A stretch of 38,780 nt of DNA from Oryzomonas sp. (GTDB lineage Bacteria; Desulfobacterota; Desulfuromonadia; Geobacterales; Pseudopelobacteraceae). The notes below the pieces were generated by a model. It had not been told where the DNA came from. It ran no database searches and was given only the letters and a program-made list of their open reading frames with translations. The stretch spans positions 1 through 38,780 of the forward strand of contig JARLHN010000030.1 of assembly GCA_031292255.1 (NCBI GenBank). The letters run 5' to 3'. The translations under genes and the position numbers were made by a program. This document shows, in pieces, positions 7,255 through 15,283 of the stretch (position 1 is its first letter; each line of letters begins with the position of its first letter).

Positions 7255-8298
7255 ATGAAACGTATCAGCATATCGCTCGTTGTGGTGCTGTCGCTGGCAG
7301 TTTGCGCCGGCCAAGCCGGCGCCGCGGAAGATCTGCAAGCCCGCGCCAAGGCCCTTTTCAAGCCGATTCCTACCAAACCACCCGTTCTGAAAGGCAACCC
7401 GGCAACACCGGTCAAGGTTGAACTGGGTGCCAAACTCTATTTCGATCCACGCCTTTCCAGGTCACAACTCATCAGTTGCAACACCTGTCACAATGCGGGG
7501 TTGGCCGGAGCCGACCTCCAGGAGACCTCTACCGGCCATGGCTGGCAGAAGGGGCCGCGCAACGCTCCGACCGTGCTGAACTCCGCCTACAACATCGCCC
7601 AGTTCTGGGACGGCCGTGCCAAGGACCTGGCCGAGCAGGCCAAGGGGCCGGTGCAGGCGTCGGTTGAGATGAACAACACACCTGATTTGGTGCTGCGGAC
7701 CCTGAACAGCATCCCCGAGTACGTCAAACTCTTCAAAGAGGCCTTTCCGGGTGAGAAGGAACCGCTGACCTTCAACAACATGGCCAGGGCCATCGAGGTC
7801 TTCGAGGCGACCCTGATCACGCCTGATGCCCTCTTTGACCGTTACCTCAAGGGGGAACGCAAGGCCCTGGGCGCACGGCAAACCGCCGGGCTCAAGCTCT
7901 TCATCGACAAGGGATGCGTCGCCTGCCACGGCGGCCTCAACCTCGGCGGTTCCGGTTACTACCCCTTCGGCGTGGTGGCCAAGCCGGCCGAGAACATCCT
8001 GCCGCGGAAGGACAAGGGGCGGTTTGCCGTTACCAACACCTCGGCGGATGAGTACGTCTTCAGGGCGCCATCGTTGCGCAACGTCGCCGTCACGGCCCCC
8101 TATTTCCATTCCGGCGTGGTCTGGAGCCTGAAGGAGGCGGTTGACGTCATGGGGTCGGCCCAATTCGGCATCCGGCTCAGCGATGGGGAGAGCGGCGCCA
8201 TTGTCGCGTTTCTCGACAGCCTGACCGGCAAACAGCCCAAGATAGTGTATCCCCTTTTACCGGCCAGTACAGACGTCACGCCCCATCCCGCGTTATAA
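7255..8298 (+). CDS. Di-haem cytochrome c peroxidase (CcpA/MacA type), periplasmic
   Basis: A 347-residue protein with a cleavable signal peptide (ending near AGAA) and two c-type haem motifs, CNTCH at residues 75-79 and CVACH at 221-225. It reduces periplasmic hydrogen peroxide with electrons from c-type cytochromes. The start is fixed by AGGAGG ahead of ATG 7255. It lies 164 bp after rubrerythrin on the same strand, so cytoplasmic and periplasmic peroxide removal are encoded together. CcpA and MacA paralogues in Geobacter differ in electron partners; I cannot tell which this is. Confidence 0.92.
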   Translation: MKRISISLVVVLSLAVCAGQAGAAEDLQARAKALFKPIPTKPPVLKGNPATPVKVELGAKLYFDPRLSRSQLISCNTCHNAGLAGADLQETSTGHGWQKGPRNAPTVLNSAYNIAQFWDGRAKDLAEQAKGPVQASVEMNNTPDLVLRTLNSIPEYVKLFKEAFPGEKEPLTFNNMARAIEVFEATLITPDALFDRYLKGERKALGARQTAGLKLFIDKGCVACHGGLNLGGSGYYPFGVVAKPAENILPRKDKGRFAVTNTSADEYVFRAPSLRNVAVTAPYFHSGVVWSLKEAVDVMGSAQFGIRLSDGESGAIVAFLDSLTGKQPKIVYPLLPASTDVTPHPAL

Positions 8299-8309
8299 TC
8301 CCTTCCCCG

Positions 8310-8352
8310 CTCCCCCTGTTTCCGCGTGTTGCCGGCGCAGAAACAGGGGGAG
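8310..8352 (+). terminator. Hairpin downstream of the peroxidase gene
   Basis: CTCCCCCTGTTTC and GAAACAGGGGGAG are perfect 13-bp complements around a 17-nt loop, 11 bp after the stop codon. There is no T tract, so it may stabilise the mRNA 3' end rather than terminate transcription. The remaining spacer to 8539 shows no gene. Confidence 0.5.
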
Positions 8353-8539
8353 TCACTTCCCCGTGTTGATCGCATCGGATGGGATACCTCGTTGGTGAAG
8401 ATCACCACGGCATCGGCATGTTTCGGCTTCGCGGCGATATTGTTTTGCGCGGTGGCGTATACGCGCAACCGCCCGCCGGGCCGTTCCCGCGAACAGCCAC
8501 ATAACAATTACACAGCCTCAACACGCCTGTAACAGGGCT

Positions 8540-10957
8540 ATGCTACAAATCGCAGACATGAGAACCTATAAAGCGGATCTGCATGTCCATTCGAGCCACT
8601 CCAACAAGCCCACCTACTGGGCGATGCGCAAGTTCAATTGCCCTGAAAGCTATACCTCGCCCGATTTTCTCTACCAGACCGCCCGCAGCCGGGGGATGGA
8701 TTATGTCACCATCAGCGACCACAACAGCATCAACGGCGCCCTGGAGATCGCCCACCTGCCGGGGGTGTTCGTCAGTTCGGAGATAACCTCCTATTTCCCG
8801 GAAAACAGTTGCAAGGTCCATGTGGTGGTACTGAACATCAACGAATCCCAGTTCCGCCATATCATTGAACTGCGCAAGAACATCTACGAGATGGTGGCCT
8901 ACCTCCACGGGGAGGGTATCGCCCACTTCATGGCACATCCGCTCTATGCCCAGAACGATAAGTTGACCACCGGCATCATCGAGAAAGCCCTGGTGCTGTT
9001 CACCACTTTCGAGGTCAAAAACGGTTGCCGGGCGCGACGTTTCAACGCATTTACCGAACAGGTCGTCGGCAGCCTGGACGCCGAAACCTTGGAGCGGCTG
9101 GCCAACCGGCACGATATCCGGCCCTACGGGGCCACCCCCTGGATCAAGGGGATGGTGGGGGGCTCGGACGACCACGGCGGGCTGTTCATCAGCCGGGCCC
9201 ATACGGTCGTTGACGGAGCAGACAGCGTGGATGGATTCATCCGGGGCGTAAAAGCGGGGCAAAGCCGCGCCGAGGGTGATGACGGCGGTCCCCTGACCAT
9301 GGCCCACAGCATGTACGGCATCGCCCACAGCTTTTACCGTGAACGCTTCGGCGAACGCCGGCGCAGTTCAACCCCCTTCATCAGTGCCTTGTTGAACCGC
9401 TTCTTCAATGTCGGTTCGGCACGGGAGTCGTTCATTGAAAAAATCAGGCTGTTCATTCTGAAAAACATCCCGGAGTCACGGGACTACCGCAGCCGCAGCT
9501 TCGAAGAGGTCCTCGACCGCGAGGCACGGGTATTGCTCAACGACAACGTATTCCTGGCCACGCTCAAGGGCGCCGACCAGAACCGCACAATATTCGCCGT
9601 GACCAGCTATCTGGCCAACCGGATGGTCTACATCTACACCAACCGCCTGATGTCGCTGCCGCTCTCCACCGGTTTCTTCGACTACGTCACGACCTTGAGC
9701 ACCATCGGCCTGGTACACCTGCTGATTACGCCATACTACCTGGCCTTCCATCACCAGCATAAAGGCAAGGATGTCATGCGCGGCCTGCAGGAGACCTTTC
9801 CTGATGCCGGAAATGGGGGGAGCAAGGAAAAGATTGCCCTGTTCACCGATACGCTTGACGAGATCAACGGGGTGGCAATCACCATCCGCCGCCTGATCCA
9901 GACCGCACGCAACCGGGGGGTGGAATTGATGGTCATCACCGCGGGAGACGCTGCAGCCCCGTTCCCCGAGGGGGTCAAGCGCTTCGAGTCGGTGGGTGAT
10001 TTTGTGCTGCCGGAATATCCCGAACTGAAGCTCTCCTTTCCACCGATCCTGGACGTCATGGATTATATCGAGCAGGGTGGCTTCACCCGCATCCATGTCA
10101 GCACGCCCGGAACCGTCGGCCTGCTGGGACTTTTGATCTCCCGCCTCATGGACATCCCGGTGGCCGGCACTTATCACACCGACATCCCCCAGTACGTGCG
10201 CAGCCTGACCAACGACGAATTCCTGGAACAGGCCGCCTGGAGCTACATGATCTGGTTCTACAACCAGATGGAAGAGGTCATGGTGCCGTCCAACGGGACC
10301 AGGCAGCAACTCATGTCGCGGGGGCTGCCGGAAGAAAAGATGAAGCCGCTGCCGCGCTGGGTGGACACGGAACAGTTTACGCCGGTCAGGCGCAAGCAGG
10401 ATTTCTGGACCAGCCGGGGTATCCCGGAAGGTATCAGGCTCCTGTACGTGGGACGGATATCTCGGGAAAAATCGCTGGAGCTTCTGGCGGAAACGTTCGG
10501 CGAGTTGATCGATTCCGGCTTCAATGCCTCGCTGGTGGTCGTCGGCGACGGGCCGTACCGTCAGGAGATGGAGACGCGCCTGAAGGGGTATCCGGCCTTT
10601 TTCACCGGCTACCTGGCGGGCGAGGAGTTGCAGGACGGGTATGCCTCGGCTGATCTGTTCGTTTTTCCCAGTGCTACCGACACCTTTGGCAACGTGGTCC
10701 TGGAAGCCCAGTCATCGGGATTGCCGGTGATCGTATCCGATGCCGGCGGTCCGAAAGAATTGATGGTGGACGGCGAGACCGGCATGGTCTTCAGCGCCGG
10801 CAGTGGGGCGGATTTGGCCGCTGCCATCAGATATTTCCTCAATAACCGGGCGATATTGGCCGAGATGGGTCACAATGCCCGCAGGTTTACTCTCCATAGC
10901 GCACCCGCTGCCGGCGACGTCTACAGCACCATCCTGCAAAGCGGCCGGGCGGCCTGA
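8540..10957 (+). CDS. PHP-domain / GT4 glycosyltransferase fusion
   Basis: An 805-residue two-domain protein. Residues about 10-230 are a PHP-type metal-dependent phosphoesterase domain (DLHVHSSHS, TISDHNS, AHPLYA, GGSDDHGG). Residues about 430-800 are a GT-B glycosyltransferase of family 4, with LLYVGRISREKS, VVGDGPYR and the donor-site segment ATDTFGNVVLEAQSSGLPV. A linker of about 200 residues joins them. GT4 enzymes move a sugar from a nucleotide-sugar to lipid or sugar acceptors; both substrates are unknown here. The start is uncertain between ATG 8540 and ATG 8558; neither has a strong ribosome-binding site. An intrinsic terminator follows, so the hydrolase-GH3 pair behind it may be a separate unit. 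Confidence 0.85.
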   Translation: MLQIADMRTYKADLHVHSSHSNKPTYWAMRKFNCPESYTSPDFLYQTARSRGMDYVTISDHNSINGALEIAHLPGVFVSSEITSYFPENSCKVHVVVLNINESQFRHIIELRKNIYEMVAYLHGEGIAHFMAHPLYAQNDKLTTGIIEKALVLFTTFEVKNGCRARRFNAFTEQVVGSLDAETLERLANRHDIRPYGATPWIKGMVGGSDDHGGLFISRAHTVVDGADSVDGFIRGVKAGQSRAEGDDGGPLTMAHSMYGIAHSFYRERFGERRRSSTPFISALLNRFFNVGSARESFIEKIRLFILKNIPESRDYRSRSFEEVLDREARVLLNDNVFLATLKGADQNRTIFAVTSYLANRMVYIYTNRLMSLPLSTGFFDYVTTLSTIGLVHLLITPYYLAFHHQHKGKDVMRGLQETFPDAGNGGSKEKIALFTDTLDEINGVAITIRRLIQTARNRGVELMVITAGDAAAPFPEGVKRFESVGDFVLPEYPELKLSFPPILDVMDYIEQGGFTRIHVSTPGTVGLLGLLISRLMDIPVAGTYHTDIPQYVRSLTNDEFLEQAAWSYMIWFYNQMEEVMVPSNGTRQQLMSRGLPEEKMKPLPRWVDTEQFTPVRRKQDFWTSRGIPEGIRLLYVGRISREKSLELLAETFGELIDSGFNASLVVVGDGPYRQEMETRLKGYPAFFTGYLAGEELQDGYASADLFVFPSATDTFGNVVLEAQSSGLPVIVSDAGGPKELMVDGETGMVFSAGSGADLAAAIRYFLNNRAILAEMGHNARRFTLHSAPAAGDVYSTILQSGRAA

Positions 10958-11001
10958 CCGGCAGTCGAATTTTTTCACCCGCAGTTCCTCCCCCATGTTA
11001 T

Positions 11002-11036
11002 GCCGGGACAGAAGTCATGGTCCCGGCGATTTTTTT
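11002..11036 (+). terminator. Intrinsic terminator after the PHP-glycosyltransferase gene
   Basis: GCCGGGAC and GTCCCGGC form an 8-bp stem with a 10-nt loop, followed within 2 nt by seven T. Confidence 0.85.
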
Positions 11037-11139
11037 CACAACTGCAACACGTTCTTCACCAATCTTATCCATTGCGTCTCACGCGTGTAACGTCGCCATG
11101 CTCTAATGGCAAAATCTTGCACGATGATCAGGAGGCGAC

Positions 11140-12219
11140 ATGAAATCCGTTTCTTTAAAGACCGGCCCGTCAAAAGATGTTCACCCCGTACTTGTCTCGG
11201 CTGCAACCATGGCGCATGGCTTCATGCGTTCCATGGCCATCAAGCCTTACGCGCCGCGGGACCGCCGTCGCGAATTCAGCCTGATGAAGAACTTCCACAG
11301 CATGCACAGTATCCGTTGCCAGGTATTCCGTGAAAAGGGCGCCGGATCGATACCGACCATCGTGATTGCCGGTTTCGTGCCCGACGCTACGGAAACGATT
11401 GAATTCCAACGCCCGCTTTTGCGGCGATACGGCAACATTTATTATCTCAACTATCCCCGCAACGGCTTTTCGGCCGAGATGTTTTCCGCCCAGTTGTCCG
11501 ACCTGATCGACGATATCCACGCCAAGGCAGGCAAGCCGCTGATCATGAGCATCAGCTTCGGCTCCGGCCTGCTGGTGGATTTTCTCCGGCGGGCCGACGA
11601 GCATATCCACGAGAAGATTCGTGGTCTGCTGCTGGTCAGCCCGGTGATCTGTACCGACGACCTGATCCGTCCCAAGAGCGAGAAGCGTGACGGCGTCCGT
11701 TTTCTGGAAAGCAGCCTGCAGAAGATCATCACCGCCGACCCGCTCAAACATGACGAGCTGGAGAAACAGGTGGAACGCTCGCGTCGTTGTTTTCAGGCCC
11801 TTTTCGCCGCCGGGGCGGAAAACCGGGTACTGAGCAGCAAACACCTTGCGATTCGTCGCAAGATCATGGATATGCTGGCCCATACCTCGGCACTGGGAGG
11901 CTACGAGCGGGTAAAGGCGCTGCGCGATCTTGAGTTTCCCGCACTCCACGGCTCGGTCTATGCCGGGCCGGTTCTGGCGCTTATGGCGGAAAACGAGGAA
12001 GATATCCTGGTGCCGTTGTCTCCGACCCTTGGTTTGTTTGCCGATTCGACCCGTTACACCAAGCTGTTCCCCAACTGCCGGGTGAAGAAGGTCATCTCCA
12101 AAAACGAGGGGGACAACGTACCCCACGCCTCCATGATCTTTCACCATGATGCCTACAACCCCCTGCTGGAAAGCTGGTATAGCAAGCTTTCGGCGCCGCT
12201 TCTGCAGATGGCGGTCTAA
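11140..12219 (+). CDS. Alpha/beta-hydrolase-fold protein
   Basis: A 359-residue protein with ATG 11140 preceded by AGGAGG. The segment IVIAGFVPDATETIEF, the nucleophile-elbow-like SISFGSG near residue 140 and a late HASMIFHHD histidine fit an alpha/beta hydrolase. The elbow reads SxSxG instead of GxSxG, so the nucleophile assignment is tentative. No signal peptide is evident. Its stop codon directly abuts the ATG of the GH3-family gene, indicating co-translation and a shared pathway, possibly making or breaking an acyl bond. The substrate is unknown. Confidence 0.7.
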   Translation: MKSVSLKTGPSKDVHPVLVSAATMAHGFMRSMAIKPYAPRDRRREFSLMKNFHSMHSIRCQVFREKGAGSIPTIVIAGFVPDATETIEFQRPLLRRYGNIYYLNYPRNGFSAEMFSAQLSDLIDDIHAKAGKPLIMSISFGSGLLVDFLRRADEHIHEKIRGLLLVSPVICTDDLIRPKSEKRDGVRFLESSLQKIITADPLKHDELEKQVERSRRCFQALFAAGAENRVLSSKHLAIRRKIMDMLAHTSALGGYERVKALRDLEFPALHGSVYAGPVLALMAENEEDILVPLSPTLGLFADSTRYTKLFPNCRVKKVISKNEGDNVPHASMIFHHDAYNPLLESWYSKLSAPLLQMAV

Positions 12220-13800
12220 ATGGTCCTTATCAGGCACGCATTGAGGACACGGCCCATGCAGGGGCTGATCAGGCATTCGGCAGCGTTCCGGGCCCAGCGC
12301 TTTATGGAACGCGACCCGCTGTCGGCCCAGCGGGCCATCTTTCAGCGGCTTGTCTGTACGGCCGAGGGGACGTGCTTCGGCCGCGACCACGATTTCCCGG
12401 TCTTGGCGCGACTCCCCTATGACCAGGCATACGCACGATTTCAGCAGCAGGTGCCGATCCGCACCTATCAGGATTTCTGGAACGAATACTTCCAGGCAGG
12501 CTGCCACACCGGACTGGACGGCAGAAAGCGGATCTCCCTGGAGAATGTCACTTGGCCCGGCAGGATACGGATGTTCTGCGAGACCTCCGGCACGACCGCT
12601 CCGACCAAGTACATCCCGTTTTCCGGCCAGATGTTCGATGAAAATCGCCGGGCGGCCACGGATATGATCGCCTGCTATCTTGCCGCCCAGAGCGCATCGT
12701 GCATCGGCTCCGGCAAGATCCTTTACATGTCCGGTTCCACCGAGCTGAACGACATGGGCGACGATATCTGCTCCGGCGACATGAGCGCCATCACGCTTCG
12801 TTTCCGCCCGAAATGGCTGGACCCCTTCGTGGAGCCTCAGGCGCATGTCTCGGCCCTCCCCTGGGAGGAGAAGCTCCAAGCCATGGCCGAACTGCTGATC
12901 AACGATCACGACATCCGAGTCATCTCCGGCGTGCCCCCCTGGATCATCCTGCTCCTGAAACGCTGCATCGAATTGGGCGGCAGACCCCTTGGCGAGCTGC
13001 TGCCGCACCTGGAACTGATTATCCACGGCGGCACCAGCATCAAACCCTATCGCAACGAGCTGGAGGCGCTCTTCGACGGCCGGCTCCCAAATCTGCTGGA
13101 GTTGTTGCCTTCCTCCGAAGCCTTCATGGCCTTTCAGCAGCAGGGCGACGACCACATGCGCCTGACCCCTTTTTACGGCGCATTCTTCGAGTTCGTGCGC
13201 TTCGAGGACCTGGACGAACAAGGGCGTCCGGCGCGGGGTGCAGCGGCAATCCCGCTGGAGCAGGTACAAGTCGGCCAGCGCTACGCCGTAATCCTCAGTA
13301 CCTGTTCCGGGCTGTGGCGCTACCACATCGGCGACACCATCCGTTTTACCTCGCTCGCGCCGCATTTCATCGAGTTCACCGGCCGGGACCGCTTTCTGGA
13401 CAAGTTGGAGGAGAAGGTCACCCAAGGGGAGGTGGAGCGGGCGATTGCGGAGCTGAATGCCTTTGGGAGCTGGAACGTGCGGGAATTCATGGTCGGGGCG
13501 GATGTGCAGGGCCGGCGGCATGTGTGGGTGCTGGCCACGGCGGAAACGGGCGGCAACATGGACCAGGCTGCACAATTGCTGGATACCGCCCTGTGCGACT
13601 TGAACGCGGATTATGCCACCTTCCGCAGCCAGGGGCGCATCAATAAACCCCTGATGTTGGTGACGGGGGAGGGGACGATCTACGAGTGGTCCAAGACGGT
13701 GCGCGGCAAGCTGGGGGGCCAGACCAAGATCCCGCACATCGACCCGACGCCCGATTCGTCCATGATCGCCAGCCTGCGGGAATTTGTCGGGCGAGATTGA
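12220..13800 (+). CDS. GH3-family acyl-acid-amido synthetase-like enzyme
   Basis: A 526-residue member of the GH3 family, best known from plant auxin/jasmonate-amino-acid conjugases. Visible motifs are the ATP-binding CETSGTTAPTKYIP near residue 123, SGSTELNDMGDD, HGGTSIKPY and LPSSEAFMAFQQ, and the C-terminal YRVGD-like RYHIGDTIRF. GH3 enzymes adenylate a carboxylic acid and transfer it to an amine. Bacterial members are largely uncharacterised. ATG 12220 follows the hydrolase stop codon with no gap; ATG 12256 is an alternative. An intrinsic terminator follows the gene. Confidence 0.85.
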   Translation: MVLIRHALRTRPMQGLIRHSAAFRAQRFMERDPLSAQRAIFQRLVCTAEGTCFGRDHDFPVLARLPYDQAYARFQQQVPIRTYQDFWNEYFQAGCHTGLDGRKRISLENVTWPGRIRMFCETSGTTAPTKYIPFSGQMFDENRRAATDMIACYLAAQSASCIGSGKILYMSGSTELNDMGDDICSGDMSAITLRFRPKWLDPFVEPQAHVSALPWEEKLQAMAELLINDHDIRVISGVPPWIILLLKRCIELGGRPLGELLPHLELIIHGGTSIKPYRNELEALFDGRLPNLLELLPSSEAFMAFQQQGDDHMRLTPFYGAFFEFVRFEDLDEQGRPARGAAAIPLEQVQVGQRYAVILSTCSGLWRYHIGDTIRFTSLAPHFIEFTGRDRFLDKLEEKVTQGEVERAIAELNAFGSWNVREFMVGADVQGRRHVWVLATAETGGNMDQAAQLLDTALCDLNADYATFRSQGRINKPLMLVTGEGTIYEWSKTVRGKLGGQTKIPHIDPTPDSSMIASLREFVGRD

Positions 13801-13836
13801 CGCGACGCGAGCGCGGATTACCGTGACTAAAACTGT

Positions 13837-13861
13837 AAGGGCTGCCCGATCGGCAGCCCTT
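13837..13861 (+). terminator. Intrinsic terminator of the hydrolase-GH3 unit
   Basis: AAGGGCTGCC and GGCAGCCCTT form a 10-bp stem with a 5-nt loop, 36 bp after the GH3 stop. The T tract is weak, but a second hairpin follows. Confidence 0.75.
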
Positions 13862-13878
13862 CTACGTTTGTCATTAGT

Positions 13879-13907
13879 CCCCTCCCCCAGCGGGGGAGGG
13901 GATTTTT
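13879..13907 (+). terminator. Second terminator hairpin, also repeat-family copy 6
   Basis: CCCCTCCCCC and GGGGGAGGGG form a 10-bp stem with a 3-nt loop, followed by A and five T. The C-run/G-run arms match the dispersed palindromic repeats in this window. Confidence 0.7.
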
Positions 13908-13924
13908 CCGAAATAGTTAATGGT

Positions 13925-14728
13925 TCAGCGCTGGCAGCGGGGACAGTAGACCGTGCTCCGGTTCCCCAGCCTGATCCCCTCCAGCGCCCCGTTGCAGCGG
14001 GTGCAGCGCTCCTTGCCACGCCCGTACACGGTAAACGCCAGCGGGTGATAAGCAACCGTTTCCTCTGCCACCCGGTAGGTGCTCCCCTGGTCGATGGATT
14101 CCTCCAGCACCTCCCGGACAGCGAGGGCCAGCCGTTCGCACTCCCGAGGGGTAAGGGAGGAGGCGGGCCGGTCGGGGCGGATAGCGGCGCGGAACAGCGC
14201 TTCATTGGCGTAGATGTTGCCGACCCCGGCAACCGTGGCCCCGTTCATGATGAGCTGTTTCACCGCAACCCTGCGGGACCGGCTCACCTTGAAGAGATAA
14301 TCGCCGTCAAATGCAGCAGTGAACGGCTCCGGACCGATCCCGGCCAAGAGCGGATGCCCTGCCGGGGCGTCCGTTGTCCAGGCCACGGTGCCGAATCTGC
14401 GCGGGTCGTGGAAGCGGAGCACCGAGCCTGCGCCGAGGCAGATATCGAGATGATCGTGTTTTCCGGGCTGGGCCGGTTCGGCGAGGAACCGCAGAAAACC
14501 GGTCATGCCCAGATGAACGATGAGCCACCCGGCCTCACAGTCGAACAGCAGGTACTTGCCGCGCCGCCCCACGGAACGGATGGTCCGCCCCGGTAGGACC
14601 GTGGCCAGTTCCCCAGGGATCGGGAGGCGAAGTTTCGGTATCCTCGCCTCGACCCGTTCGATCCTTTTGCCCACCAGATCCGGCTCCAACCTGCGCCGGG
14701 TCAATTCAACCTCCGGGAGTTCCGGCAC
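13925..14728 (-). CDS. mutM: Formamidopyrimidine-DNA glycosylase
   Basis: A 267-residue base-excision repair enzyme (Fpg/MutM) that removes 8-oxoguanine and cleaves the abasic site. The N-terminus PELPEVELTRRRLEP contains the catalytic proline, so the start must place Pro at position 2. That selects GTG 14728, which follows AAAGGAGG at 6 nt. The C-terminal zinc finger is present (CTRC...CPRC). It is the last gene of the minus-strand run marR-hgcA-hgcB-mutM, 58 bp after hgcB, and may be co-transcribed; a functional link is not implied. Confidence 0.95.
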   Translation of the reverse strand: MPELPEVELTRRRLEPDLVGKRIERVEARIPKLRLPIPGELATVLPGRTIRSVGRRGKYLLFDCEAGWLIVHLGMTGFLRFLAEPAQPGKHDHLDICLGAGSVLRFHDPRRFGTVAWTTDAPAGHPLLAGIGPEPFTAAFDGDYLFKVSRSRRVAVKQLIMNGATVAGVGNIYANEALFRAAIRPDRPASSLTPRECERLALAVREVLEESIDQGSTYRVAEETVAYHPLAFTVYGRGKERCTRCNGALEGIRLGNRSTVYCPRCQR

Positions 14729-14786
14729 CGCCACCTCCTTTAAAACTGAAAAAGCATTTGAACCGCTAAGATAGCGGTACCCGTCA

Positions 14787-15077
14787 TCAGGAACAGCAAC
14801 CCCCGCCCGGCGCGCGCAGCTTCCGTTCCCGCAGCCACTCATTGATCATCCCCGAGGCGCAGCCGACCCCGGCATCCACCGTGATGGCCTTGACCGGGCA
14901 GTTGAGGGCGCAGGCGCCGCACTCCATGCAGGCGTCACGATCCCCGAGGGAGGCCTGCTTCTCCGCCAGGACGAACACCTGGTGCGGGCAGACCTCCAGG
15001 CATCTGCCGCAGCCGACGCAGGCTGCCCGATCCAGTTTCAGGGTCGCCACGTCCTTTAAGTATCTGAAACCTTTCAT
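14787..15077 (-). CDS. hgcB: Mercury methylation ferredoxin HgcB
   Basis: A 96-residue ferredoxin with two [4Fe-4S] motifs: C20/C23/C26/C30-Pro and C50/C53/C56/C60-Pro, the second reading CMECGACALNCP. It ends with the paired cysteines C94-C95 typical of HgcB. HgcB is thought to reduce the corrinoid of HgcA and may bind Hg(II) through its cysteines; both genes are needed for methylmercury formation. ATG 15077 has GGAGG at 6 nt. It lies 206 bp downstream of hgcA on the same strand, separated by a palindromic repeat. A generic ferredoxin is possible in isolation, but the HgcA neighbour makes HgcB the best call. Confidence 0.93.
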   Translation of the reverse strand: MKGFRYLKDVATLKLDRAACVGCGRCLEVCPHQVFVLAEKQASLGDRDACMECGACALNCPVKAITVDAGVGCASGMINEWLRERKLRAPGGGCCS

Positions 15078-15204
15078 AATGCCTCCAAACTGCGCAGCCC
15101 GCGTCGGCCGAGCTGAACAACTTCAAATCGTTCGGAACCGCAGATATATAGGATGAACGCAGATAAAACCAAAATATTTCGGGTCTATAACCCAAAGAAG
15201 GACT

Positions 15205-15235
15205 GGGGCCAATTCCCCCCTTTAACAAAGGGGGG
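15205..15235 (+). repeat. Palindromic repeat between hgcA and hgcB, copy 7
   Basis: GGGGCCAATT followed by CCCCCCTTT-AAC-AAAGGGGGG, a perfect 9-bp hairpin. The first 19 nt match the copy at 2521-2550 (opposite orientation). Its position inside the hgcAB unit could affect the relative level of the two genes. Confidence 0.75.
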
Positions 15236-15283
15236 AGACAAACAGCACCATTGTTTCGGCTATAGTTCCGAAATTTTTTCAGG

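Noticed and set aside
11105-11122. Possible sigma-54 promoter TGGCAAAATCTTGCA before the hydrolase gene
   Set aside because: The distance between GG and GC is one base too short for the -24/-12 class.
11170-14232. A minus-strand frame of about 1020 codons opposite the hydrolase and GH3 genes
   Set aside because: It is antisense to two genes with clear ribosome-binding sites and family motifs; its translation is low in structure and rich in shadow-type His/Gln/Arg runs.
14787-14792. Possible Sec readthrough at the hgcB end
   Set aside because: Two consecutive TGA codons follow CCS and no conserved sequence lies beyond; this is a normal stop.
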